The notes below the pieces were generated by a model. It made no database searches. It had not been told where the DNA came from and worked only from the letters and a program-made list of their open reading frames with translations. From Candidatus Rokuibacteriota bacterium (GTDB lineage: Bacteria > Methylomirabilota > Methylomirabilia > Rokubacteriales > CSP1-6): a DNA stretch of 64,000 nt. The DNA lies in assembly GCA_003221695.1 (NCBI GenBank), contig QHSX01000055.1, positions 1-64,000 of the forward strand. The letters run 5' to 3'. Below are positions 8,659 to 16,017 of the stretch, piece by piece. The position numbers and the translations under genes are program-made. The first letter of the stretch is position 1. Each line of letters begins with the position of its first letter.

Positions 8659-9614
8659 GCGGTCACGTCCTTCCTCCACGCCGGGGTGAGCCGGCACGCG
8701 ATCGTCTCGGCGACTGCCGTCGCGTTGCCGGTCGCCTCGACGTCGATCCACTCGATGTCGGGCTCGCGCATGAACCAGGTCCACTGCCGCTTGGCGTAAC
8801 GCACCGTGTCCCGCTGCATCCGCCGGAGCGCTTCGTCCTCCGTGAGCCGGCCCTGCTCCACCTCGACGAACTCACGGTAGCCGATCGAGTGGAACGAGGG
8901 CAGCGCGGGCGAGTAGCCCCGGGCCAGGAGTCGCCTGACCTCCTCCCTCAGGCCGGCGGTGACAAAGGCCTGCGCTCGTGCGCGCAGGCGCTTGGCGAGC
9001 GCCGCGCGGTCGAGCGTGAGCCCGACGTACGTCACGTCGTACGGCCCACTCGGATCCCGCCAGCGTCCGGCTCCGTAGAGCGCGCCGGCGCCGGCGCGCA
9101 CGACCTCGAGGGCCCGGATCACCCGCACCTCGTCGTTCGGGTGCAGGCGCGCCGCGATCTCCGGCGCCAGCGACCGGAGCCGCTCCCAGAGCGCGGAGCG
9201 CCCCTCACGGCGGGCGACCGTGGCCAGCTCGTGGCGGAACGACGGATCGGCAGCGGGCGCCGCGTCGAGGCCGCGGGTGAGCGCGCGGATGTAGAGTCCC
9301 GTGCCCCCAACCACGACGGGCACGGCGCCCCGCGCACGGATCCGCTCGATGAGCGCCGCGGCGTCCCCGCGAAAGCGGGCCGCCTGGTACCAGTCGTCGG
9401 GATCGACGACGTCGATCAAGTGATGGACGACCGCGGCGCGCTCCTCGACGGTCGGCTTCCCCGTCGCAGCGTCCATGCCGCGGTAGACCTGCCGGGAGTC
9501 CGCGCTGATCACCTCGATCGGCAGCAGGCGGGCGAGCGCCACCGCGACCCCCGTCTTGCCAACGCCGGTGGGGCCCGCGATCACGACCAGGCGGGGCTTC
9601 ACGTGTCCGCCCAT
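8655..9614 (-). CDS. miaA: tRNA dimethylallyltransferase MiaA
   Basis: Transfers a dimethylallyl group to A37 of tRNAs reading UNN codons. The P-loop GPTGVGKT is near residue 15, SADSRQVYRGMD near 40 and the VGGTGLYIRALTRG segment near 105. With the ATG at 9614 the protein has 319 residues. Upstream in-frame codons extend into a duplicated non-coding hairpin region, so I rejected a longer start. A GTG four codons in (9602) is also possible. It lies between mutL and hflX, a frequent grouping, and ends in a four-base overlap with hflX. Confidence 0.93.
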   Translation of the reverse strand: MGGHVKPRLVVIAGPTGVGKTGVAVALARLLPIEVISADSRQVYRGMDAATGKPTVEERAAVVHHLIDVVDPDDWYQAARFRGDAAALIERIRARGAVPVVVGGTGLYIRALTRGLDAAPAADPSFRHELATVARREGRSALWERLRSLAPEIAARLHPNDEVRVIRALEVVRAGAGALYGAGRWRDPSGPYDVTYVGLTLDRAALAKRLRARAQAFVTAGLREEVRRLLARGYSPALPSFHSIGYREFVEVEQGRLTEDEALRRMQRDTVRYAKRQWTWFMREPDIEWIDVEATGNATAVAETIACRLTPAWRKDVTA

Positions 9615-9649
9615 CGACCCCAGTGTACGCGTCCTACCCGCTCCCCGCC

Positions 9650-9675
9650 GAGCCTCCGCGGCCGCCGCTCGGCTC
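9650..9675 (-). repeat. Copy 1 of a 26-bp hairpin-forming direct repeat between mutL and miaA
   Basis: Identical over 26 bases to 9721-9746, with a 71-base period. Its ends GAGCC and GGCTC are complementary and the centre contains GCGGCCGC, so each copy can fold. Similarity continues, diverged, for some 35 bases on the mutL side of each copy, which suggests an old tandem duplication of the mutL tail. Confidence 0.7.
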
Positions 9676-9720
9676 ATACCACGCGCCCCGTTCCAGACTC
9701 GCCGCGCGGCGCGCGCCGAC

Positions 9721-9746
9721 GAGCCTCCGCGGCCGCCGCTCGGCTC
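9721..9746 (-). repeat. Copy 2 of the 26-bp hairpin-forming repeat, just after the mutL stop
   Basis: Same 26 bases as 9650-9675, ending three bases downstream of the mutL stop codon. It could serve as a mutL terminator or mRNA 3' stabiliser, but there is no U-run after it. Confidence 0.65.
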
Positions 9747-9749
9747 GTA

Positions 9750-11429
9750 CTACCAACTCCGTTTCAGCTCGCGCCGGATGTCGCCGAGCGACACACGGCT
9801 CACGATCGGCCGCCCGTGCGGGCAGAAGTAGGGTGTGTCCGTCGTGCCGAGCTCCGTCACGAGCCGCTCCATCTCCTCGCGCGCGAGCGGCATATTCGCC
9901 TTCACCGCCGCGCGGCAGGCGACGAACGCCAGCGCCCGGTCGAGGGCCGGCTCGCCGGCCTTCGGCCCCGCGAACTCGTCCACCGCTGCCTCGATGAGCC
10001 GCCTGGGCTCGTCGCCCTTCAGGAGCGCGGGAACGGCGCTGACGACGATCGCGCCGCCGCCGAACTCCTCGAAGGCGAAGCCGAGCTGTTCGAGGGGCGC
10101 CCGCCAGCGCTCGAGTACGGCCCGTGCGCCGGGCCCGAGGTCGAGCGACTCGGGGAAGAGCAGCGCCTGCGCGGCGGGTTTCCCCGCGTCGAGCTCGCGG
10201 CGGAGGCGCTCGAAGATCACGCGCTCGTGGGCGACGTGCTGGTCGAGGAAGAAGACTTCCTCGTCGGACGCCGACACGACGAATGTGTCCTGGACCTGCC
10301 CGAGGACCCGACCGAAGAGCGGACGCGCGTCGGCCTCGGCGGCGTCCCCGAAGAGCGCGGCCTGCTCGGCGACGACGCTGGCGGGCCCGGTGGCCGATGC
10401 CTGCACCCCCCAGCCCTCCACGGGGACGCCGGGAACCACGGCGGGGCGCCGCAGCGCCTGCTGGAGCGCCGTGGCGACCGTCTCAGCGACGAGACGCGGA
10501 TGACGGAAGCGCACCCACGCCTTCGTGGGATGGACGTTCGCGTCCACATCGGTCTCGGGGAGCGCGATCATGAGAACCACCATCGGGAACCGGTCGCGCG
10601 GAAGCAGGGGCCGGTACGCGTCGAGCACCGCCTGCGTGAGCGCGGGATCGCGCACGGGCCGTCCGTTGACGATCATCACCAGCTCCTCGCGGCCGCCGCG
10701 CGTGAGGTCGGGTGGGCTTGCCAGGCCGTCGATGGTGACGCCGTGCGCGGTGAGGGCCACGGCCAGGAGCCGGCCGGCGACCTCCCAGCTCCAGACGGCC
10801 CCGGCCCGCTCGCGGAGGTTCTTGGCCGCCGGGGCGGTGAGCGCGGCGCGCCCGTTGTTCGTCACGCGGAGCGCGACGACGGGATGCGCGAGGGCGAGCT
10901 GGCTGAGCGCGCGCAGGCTCGTCGCGAGCTCGGTGGCCGTCGACTTCAAGAACTTGAGCCGGGCCGGCGTGTTGAAGAAGAGGTCGCGCACCTCGACGCT
11001 CGTCCCCGGCTCGGCCGGCACCGTGAGCCGCTGCGTGACCTTGCCGCCCTCGCCCGCCAGGCGCGTGCCCTGGGCCGCGTCGCGGGCGCGGCTCGTCACG
11101 GTGAAGCGCGAGACCGCGCAGATGGCTGCGAGCGCCTCGCCCCGGAAGCCGAGCGTCGCGATCCCCTCGAGGTCCGCGTCGCTACCGAGCTTGGAGGTCG
11201 CGTGCCGCTCGAGGGCGAGCGGCACGTCCTCGGGCACCATGCCGACGCCGTCGTCGGCGACCCGGATCAGGACGGCGCCACCATCCGTCAGATCCACAGA
11301 AACGCTCCCGGCCGCGGCGTCGAGGGCGTTCTCCACCAGCTCCTTCACCGCGGAGGCGGGACGTTCGACGACCTCGCCCGCCGCGATCTTGTTGACGAGG
11401 TGATCGGGCAGCCGCCGGATCCGCGTCAC
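9750..11429 (-). CDS. mutL: DNA mismatch repair protein MutL (endonuclease type)
   Basis: Matchmaker ATPase of methyl-independent mismatch repair, 559 residues. The GHKL ATPase motifs are present: VKELVENALDA (Glu/Asn), DDGVGM and TLGFRGEAL in the first 110 residues. In the C-terminal half, DQHVAHERVIFE matches the DQHA(x)2E(x)4E endonuclease motif with V for A, and CPHGRP near the end completes the metal site. This predicts nicking activity and no need for MutH. The start is the GTG overlapping the mutS stop (GTGA) and gives the standard N-terminus RIRRLPDHLVNKIAAGEV. The coding sequence ends just before a duplicated hairpin. Confidence 0.96.
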   Translation of the reverse strand: MTRIRRLPDHLVNKIAAGEVVERPASAVKELVENALDAAAGSVSVDLTDGGAVLIRVADDGVGMVPEDVPLALERHATSKLGSDADLEGIATLGFRGEALAAICAVSRFTVTSRARDAAQGTRLAGEGGKVTQRLTVPAEPGTSVEVRDLFFNTPARLKFLKSTATELATSLRALSQLALAHPVVALRVTNNGRAALTAPAAKNLRERAGAVWSWEVAGRLLAVALTAHGVTIDGLASPPDLTRGGREELVMIVNGRPVRDPALTQAVLDAYRPLLPRDRFPMVVLMIALPETDVDANVHPTKAWVRFRHPRLVAETVATALQQALRRPAVVPGVPVEGWGVQASATGPASVVAEQAALFGDAAEADARPLFGRVLGQVQDTFVVSASDEEVFFLDQHVAHERVIFERLRRELDAGKPAAQALLFPESLDLGPGARAVLERWRAPLEQLGFAFEEFGGGAIVVSAVPALLKGDEPRRLIEAAVDEFAGPKAGEPALDRALAFVACRAAVKANMPLAREEMERLVTELGTTDTPYFCPHGRPIVSRVSLGDIRRELKRSW

Positions 11430-14047
11430 GCACGCTCCTCGGGCAGGCCACCCACGGCGCGAGCCGGCCTGGCGGCCCCCGCTCCAACAGTCAGCTGCTG
11501 CCATTTGTGCAGGAGGTTGAGCGCTTCGAGCGGCGTCAGGTGGGCGAGGTCGAGCGTCGCGAGCTCCGTGACGATCGGGTCCGGCGCCGCGGGCGCGAAG
11601 AGGCCGAGCTGGACGGCGTCACGGGCGTCGGCGCGCCCCTGCCCCGCCTCCTCGAGCTCGGCGAGGAGCGCCTTGGCGCGCGCGATGACTTCGGGCGGCA
11701 GCCCTGCGAGCCGTGCCACCTGGATTCCGTAGCTCCGATCGGTTGCCCCCGGCTCCACCTTGTGCAGGAAGATGATCTCGTCGTTCCACTCCCGCACCGC
11801 GACGTGGAAGTTCCGCACGCCGGGCAGCCGTCCGGCCAGACGGGTCAGCTCGTGGAAGTGCGTCGCGAAGAGGACCTTCGCCCCCCGCCCCCGCTCGTGC
11901 AGCGCCTCGACGACGGCCCAGGCGATGGCCAGCCCGTCGAAGGTGGACGTGCCCCGCCCGACCTCGTCGAGGAGCACGAGGCTCCGCGGCGTGACGTTGT
12001 TGAGGATCGTCGCGGTCTCGACCATCTCGACCAGGAACGTGCTCTGGCCGCGGGCGAGGTTGTCCTGGGCGCCGACGCGCGTGAAGATCCGATCGATCAC
12101 GCCGATCCGCGCCTCGCGCGCGGGCACGAAGGCTCCCATCTGCGCCAGGATCACGATGTGGGCCGTCTGCCGGAGGTAGACGGACTTGCCCGACATGTTC
12201 GGCCCTGTGAGGATCACGATCGGCGCCCGCCCGTCCTGCGCGACGTCGTTCGGTGTCACGACGACCCCGGGGTGGGCCTCGAGCACCGGGTGGCGTCCGT
12301 CCACGATCGAGAGTCCGTCGCCGCATTCCACCACGGGACGGACATGGCCGCGCGCGTGGGCGACCTCGGCGAGCGAGGCGAGGGCGTCCAGCCGCGCCAG
12401 CGCCCGCGCCGTCGTGAGCAACTCCGCGGCCTGCCCGCCAACCTGGCGCCGGACCTCCTCGAACAGCTCGTACTCGAGCCGCCGCCGCCGCTCGTCAGCA
12501 CCGAGCACCTTGGCCTCGTACTCCCGGAGCTCCGTCGTCACGTAGCGCTCGGCGCCTGTGAGCGTCTGTCGGCGGATGTACTCGGGGGGCACGCGCGCGG
12601 CGTGGGCGTGGGTGACCTCGATGCCGTAGCCGAACACGCGATTGAAGCGGACGCGCAGCGACGGGATCCCGGTGCGGACACGCTCGCGCTCTTCGAGCCC
12701 GGCGATCCAGTCGCGCGCCGCGCTCGCGTCCCGCACGATCGCTCGAAGCGCCTCGTTCCAGGTCTCCCGGATGATCCTGCCGTCGTGCAGCGTGAGAGGC
12801 GGCTCGTCGACCAGCGCGGCCTCGAGGAGCGCGCGCAGCGACTCGAGGTCGGCGAGGTCCGCCGCCGCGGCGAGCAGCGATGCCTCGAGCCCCCGGCACG
12901 CCTCCCGGAGCTCACCGAGCGGTGCCAGACACGCCCGGAGGCCGACGAGATCGCGCGCGTGGGCCTGGCCGAGCGCTGCGCGACTCGTCAGCCGCTCGAG
13001 GTCGCCCACGGGGCGTAGGAGGGCGCGAAGCCGCGCGCGCCGCGCGGGCTCCGTGACCAGCGCGGCGACCGCGTCCTGGCGCTCGCCAATCGCCGCGGGA
13101 TCGAGGAGCGGGCGGAGGAGCCACTGGCGGAGGAGCCGCGCCCCCATGGCCGTCATGGTCGCGTCGAGGACGCCAAAGAGCGATGCGCGCGCCTCTCCGC
13201 CGCTGCCCTGGAGGAGCTCGAGAGTCTCGACCGCTGTCCTATCGAGGACCATGGCGTCCGTCGCCGTCAGCCGCGTGAGGTGCCGGAGGTGCCCGAGCGC
13301 GTCGCCCTGCGTGGCCCGGAGATAGGCGAGGGCGAGCGCCGCGGCCTCCACTCCCGCCGTCATGTCGCCGACACCGAAGCGGTCGAGCGCGTCCACCCGA
13401 AAGTGGGCGCAGAGGTCGTCGGCGGCACGGCGGGGGCCGCCGGCGGCGGGCTCCCAGACGGTCAGCGTCGCACCGACGGCCTCGAGGCGGGCCCAGAGCG
13501 CCCGGTCCTCGCGGGTCCGGGCGGGGACGAGGATCTCCGCGGGTCGCCGGAGCAGCGCGGCGGCGAGCACGTCATCCTCGCGCGCGCCGTCCTCGCCGGC
13601 CCAGAACTCCCCCGTCGACACGTCGAGCAACGCCACGCCCCTCGCCTCGCGGCCCCGAACGACCACGAGGAGGAAGTTGTTGGCGGTGCCCGCCAGGTAG
13701 GCCGTGTCGGTGATCGTGCCGGGCGTGATGATGCGGACGACGTCCCGCTTGAGGAGCTTCTTGGCCTTGTCCGGCGCCTCGAGCTGCTCCGAGATCGCGA
13801 TCTTCTGCCCCGCCCGGACGAGCCGCGCGATGTAGCCGTCGGCCGCGTGATGGGGGATCCCCGCCATCGGCGCGCCCTGGCGCGAGGTCAGCGTGATCTG
13901 GAGCAGGCGCGCGGCGACCTCGGCGTCCTCGAAGAAGGTCTCGTAGAAGTCGCCGAGGCGGAAGAGCAGGAGGTAGTCGGGATATCGGCGCTTGAGCTCC
14001 CGGTACTGGAGCATCATCGGCGTGAGCGGGCCGCCTGCGTCAGCCAT
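11426..14047 (-). CDS. mutS: DNA mismatch recognition protein MutS
   Basis: Recognises base mismatches and small loops and recruits MutL. The mismatch-binding F-x-E motif appears as GDFYETF near residue 32, and the ABC-type ATPase has GPNMSGKSVYLRQTA (about 610-625) and LVLLDEVGRGTSTFDG. The length of 873 residues and full domain content are typical of MutS1. It begins inside the HIT gene end (eight-base overlap) and ends in a GTGA overlap with mutL, so both repair proteins are made from one message. Confidence 0.97.
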   Translation of the reverse strand: MADAGGPLTPMMLQYRELKRRYPDYLLLFRLGDFYETFFEDAEVAARLLQITLTSRQGAPMAGIPHHAADGYIARLVRAGQKIAISEQLEAPDKAKKLLKRDVVRIITPGTITDTAYLAGTANNFLLVVVRGREARGVALLDVSTGEFWAGEDGAREDDVLAAALLRRPAEILVPARTREDRALWARLEAVGATLTVWEPAAGGPRRAADDLCAHFRVDALDRFGVGDMTAGVEAAALALAYLRATQGDALGHLRHLTRLTATDAMVLDRTAVETLELLQGSGGEARASLFGVLDATMTAMGARLLRQWLLRPLLDPAAIGERQDAVAALVTEPARRARLRALLRPVGDLERLTSRAALGQAHARDLVGLRACLAPLGELREACRGLEASLLAAAADLADLESLRALLEAALVDEPPLTLHDGRIIRETWNEALRAIVRDASAARDWIAGLEERERVRTGIPSLRVRFNRVFGYGIEVTHAHAARVPPEYIRRQTLTGAERYVTTELREYEAKVLGADERRRRLEYELFEEVRRQVGGQAAELLTTARALARLDALASLAEVAHARGHVRPVVECGDGLSIVDGRHPVLEAHPGVVVTPNDVAQDGRAPIVILTGPNMSGKSVYLRQTAHIVILAQMGAFVPAREARIGVIDRIFTRVGAQDNLARGQSTFLVEMVETATILNNVTPRSLVLLDEVGRGTSTFDGLAIAWAVVEALHERGRGAKVLFATHFHELTRLAGRLPGVRNFHVAVREWNDEIIFLHKVEPGATDRSYGIQVARLAGLPPEVIARAKALLAELEEAGQGRADARDAVQLGLFAPAAPDPIVTELATLDLAHLTPLEALNLLHKWQQLTVGAGAARPARAVGGLPEERA

Positions 14048-14522
14048 CGACCCGACCCCGGAGCCTGTCGTAGGTCGCCTCGAGCGCTTCGGGGTGGACG
14101 CGCACGTCGTCGAGCACCGGCATGAAGTTGGTGTCGCCGTTCCAGCGCGGCACGATGTGGACGTGCAGGTGATCGGTGATGCCGGCCCCCGCGACGCGTC
14201 CCTGGTTCAGCCCGATGTTGAACCCCTCTGCACGGTACTCGGCGGTGAGGATGGCGACCGCGAGCTTCACCAGCGCCATCGCTCCGCCGACCTCGTCGGC
14301 CGTCGCGTCGGCGAGCGTCCCGACGTGGCGGTTCACCACGGCCATGACGTGGCCCGGCGTGTAGGGGTAGGCGTTGAGGATGAGAAAGGCGTGGTCCCGG
14401 CGGCAGAGGACGAGACTCGTTCGGTCATCGGTGCCGGAGAGGGCCTCACAAAACACGCAGCCAATGGGGGCCCGCGCGGCGCCGACGTACCCCATGCGCC
14501 ACGGCGCCCAGAGGCGCTTCAC
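14040..14522 (-). CDS. HIT-domain nucleotide hydrolase or AMP-phosphorylase-like protein
   Basis: Histidine-triad protein of 160 residues. The triad motif reads HLHVHIVPRW near residue 117. The N-terminal segment MKRLWAPWRMGYV, the CVFC pair near residues 22-25 and the acidic CEALSGTDD stretch are typical of the bacterial Ap4A hydrolase/phosphorylase-like branch, so hydrolysis of dinucleoside polyphosphates or adenylylated compounds is likely. The substrate is not determined by sequence. It starts with GTG sixteen bases after ihfB and overlaps mutS by eight bases. Confidence 0.88.
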   Translation of the reverse strand: MKRLWAPWRMGYVGAARAPIGCVFCEALSGTDDRTSLVLCRRDHAFLILNAYPYTPGHVMAVVNRHVGTLADATADEVGGAMALVKLAVAILTAEYRAEGFNIGLNQGRVAGAGITDHLHVHIVPRWNGDTNFMPVLDDVRVHPEALEATYDRLRGRVDG

Positions 14523-14538
14523 GCCAGGCGGGGAGAGC

Positions 14539-14814
14539 TCACGCGTTGACGAGCTCGCGCAGTCGCTTTCCTACCTTGAAGAACGGGACCCGTTTCTGGG
14601 GAACGTCCACGCTCGACCCGGTCTTGGGGTTGCGGCCCTTACGCGAATTCCGGTGGCGGATCCGGAAGCTCCCGAACCCCCGCAGCTCGACCTTGTCGCC
14701 CTTCGACAACGCGTCGGTGATGTTGTCGAAGATCGTGTTGACGATCGTCTCGGTCTCCTTCTTGGTCATGTTCGCGATCTTCGAGACTTCGTCGATCAGG
14801 TCTGCTTTGGTCAT
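14539..14814 (-). CDS. ihfB: HU/IHF-family DNA-binding protein, probable IHF beta-type subunit
   Basis: A 91-residue nucleoid protein starting MTKADLIDEV, with the arm GFGSFRIRHRNSRKGRNPKTG at roughly residues 46-66 and VPFFKVGKRLREL at the end. I chose the ATG at 14814, preceded by GGGAG at good spacing, over an upstream in-frame ATG that adds 14 unrelated residues. Its own promoter lies 50-80 bases upstream. It could be the beta partner of the ihfA product at 1975-2256 or a homodimeric HU; sequence alone does not settle this. Confidence 0.85.
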   Translation of the reverse strand: MTKADLIDEVSKIANMTKKETETIVNTIFDNITDALSKGDKVELRGFGSFRIRHRNSRKGRNPKTGSSVDVPQKRVPFFKVGKRLRELVNA

Positions 14815-14865
14815 CGTCGACTCCCGTCCTGATTGGGCCAAATCCCGCGCTCGCAACTCTCAGGC

Positions 14866-14895
14866 AACCTAGCACGCTGTCTGGAAGAATGTCAA
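14866..14895 (-). promoter_or_regulatory. Sigma-70-type promoter for ihfB and the mismatch-repair block
   Basis: A perfect -35 TTGACA (14890-14895) is separated by 18 bases from TAGGTT (14866-14871), which keeps the critical TA and final T of the -10 box. The predicted start near 14859 leaves a leader of about 45 bases before the ATG. It is the only clear promoter between sppA and the genes below 14815. Confidence 0.65.
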
Positions 14896-14929
14896 CCAAC
14901 GTAAGGAGTTAGCGGCCACCCGGTCCCGG

Positions 14930-14952
14930 CGCGCGCCAAGCGCCGGCGCGCG
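14930..14952 (-). terminator. GC-rich hairpin downstream of sppA, possible terminator without U-run
   Basis: Eight perfect G-C/C-G pairs (CGCGCGCC against GGCGCGCG) close a seven-base loop. It lies between the sppA stop and the ihfB promoter, where a transcript of the rpsA-sppA block should end, but no run of T follows on the minus strand. It may assist Rho-dependent termination or act as an mRNA end. Confidence 0.4.
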
Positions 14953-15018
14953 TGAGAGAAACGTCGCATTCACGCGTTGTTGGGGCGGATCTGGGCCGGG
15001 ACAAGGCGCAAGACCGAA

Positions 15019-15085
15019 AGCCGATATTCATTAACCGTCAGAACAGTTAGCTACAGGTGGATGAGATTTGGCTCGAATATCGGCT
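15019..15085. repeat. 11-bp perfect inverted repeat with 45-base spacer
   Basis: AGCCGATATTC at 15019-15029 is the exact reverse complement of GAATATCGGCT at 15075-15085. The whole segment is markedly more AT-rich than its surroundings and starts 15 bases after the sppA stop. It could be a long-looped stem in the sppA mRNA 3' end, a protein-binding operator, or a remnant of a small insertion. I found no coding content in it. Confidence 0.55.
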
Positions 15086-15099
15086 GGCGATCGCCGCCC

Positions 15100-16017
15100 T
15101 CAGTCCATCAAGTAGAGCGGCGTCCTCAGGAGCGGGAGCGTGGGCGTGGCGAGGAGGCCCGCAAGGCCGAGCTGGTTCCGGAGCAGATCGACGACGGAGA
15201 ATCGGCGCCGTGGCCCGATGACCCGTGGCGGCTTCGGGAGCCCGGCGAGCGTGGCGGCGCCGTCGACCGCCTCCTCGAGCCCACCCAGCGCGTCGATCAT
15301 GCGGAGCGTCTTGGCCTGGCTCCCCGAAAAGACGCGACCGTCGGCGAATCGCCGGACCTCCGCGCGGTCGAGCTTGCGCCCGTCAGCCACCGCGGCGATG
15401 AACTGCCCGTGGACGTCGTCGAGCAGTGCCTGGAGGATCCGGCGCTCCTCGGCGGTCATGGGCCGAGCGAAGTTGCCGACGTCCTTGAACTCGCCCGCCT
15501 TGACGACCACGTACTCGACCCCCACCTTCTTCATGAGCGCGTTGAGGTTCGCCATCTGCATCACCACGCCGATGGACCCGGTCAGCGTCCCGGGGTTCGC
15601 GTAGATCTGGTCCGCCGCGACGGCGACGTAGTAGCCCCCCGACGCGGCCACCGCACCGAGCGAGGCGACCACGGGCTTCCCCGCTTCCCGAAGCCGCCGG
15701 ATCGCGCCGTACAGCTCCTGCGTGGGCGCGACCGCGCCGCCGGGGCTGTTGATCCGGATCACGACGGCACGGATGCCGGGGTTGTCGCGATAGGCACGGA
15801 GCTCGCGGACCTGGTCGTCGACGTCGACGATGAGGCCCTCGAGCTCGACGATGGCGACGCGCTCGCCGAAGAGGGCACCGCCCCCGCGCCGGGCCACGCC
15901 GAACATGGACGAGAGGACCGCCACGAAGAGCGCGGCGGTGCCCAGGTAGATGACGAGCGCCGCGCCGATCACCGCAACGCGGCGGGGCGGCCTAGTTCTC
16001 GTCGTCGTCGAACTCAT
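15100..16017 (-). CDS. sppA: Signal peptide peptidase SppA (short form)
   Basis: Membrane serine protease that degrades cleaved signal peptides. The 305-residue length is the short single-domain type. One transmembrane helix is near residues 14-40. The nucleophile Ser lies in GAVAASGGYYVAVAAD (about 145-160) and the general-base Lys in GEFKDVGNFARPM (about 200). The family motif VVIRINSPGGAV is near 88-99. The ATG start overlaps the end of rpsA by 26 bases; a start after the rpsA stop would remove part of the basic segment before the helix. Confidence 0.92.
   Translation of the reverse strand: MSSTTTRTRPPRRVAVIGAALVIYLGTAALFVAVLSSMFGVARRGGGALFGERVAIVELEGLIVDVDDQVRELRAYRDNPGIRAVVIRINSPGGAVAPTQELYGAIRRLREAGKPVVASLGAVAASGGYYVAVAADQIYANPGTLTGSIGVVMQMANLNALMKKVGVEYVVVKAGEFKDVGNFARPMTAEERRILQALLDDVHGQFIAAVADGRKLDRAEVRRFADGRVFSGSQAKTLRMIDALGGLEEAVDGAATLAGLPKPPRVIGPRRRFSVVDLLRNQLGLAGLLATPTLPLLRTPLYLMD

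Noticed and set aside
8889-11732. Very long plus-strand open frame (947 codons) opposite miaA and mutL
   Set aside because: It mirrors the minus-strand genes, has an Arg/Ala/Pro-rich composition with no recognisable domain, and arises from high GC on the opposite strand. The minus strand encodes intact MiaA and MutL.
14980-15100. Possible c-di-GMP (GEMM) riboswitch in the sppA-ihfB gap
   Set aside because: A few bases resemble the GGAC...GCAA core on the plus strand, but the conserved tetraloop, receptor and second stem are absent, and no plus-strand gene follows.
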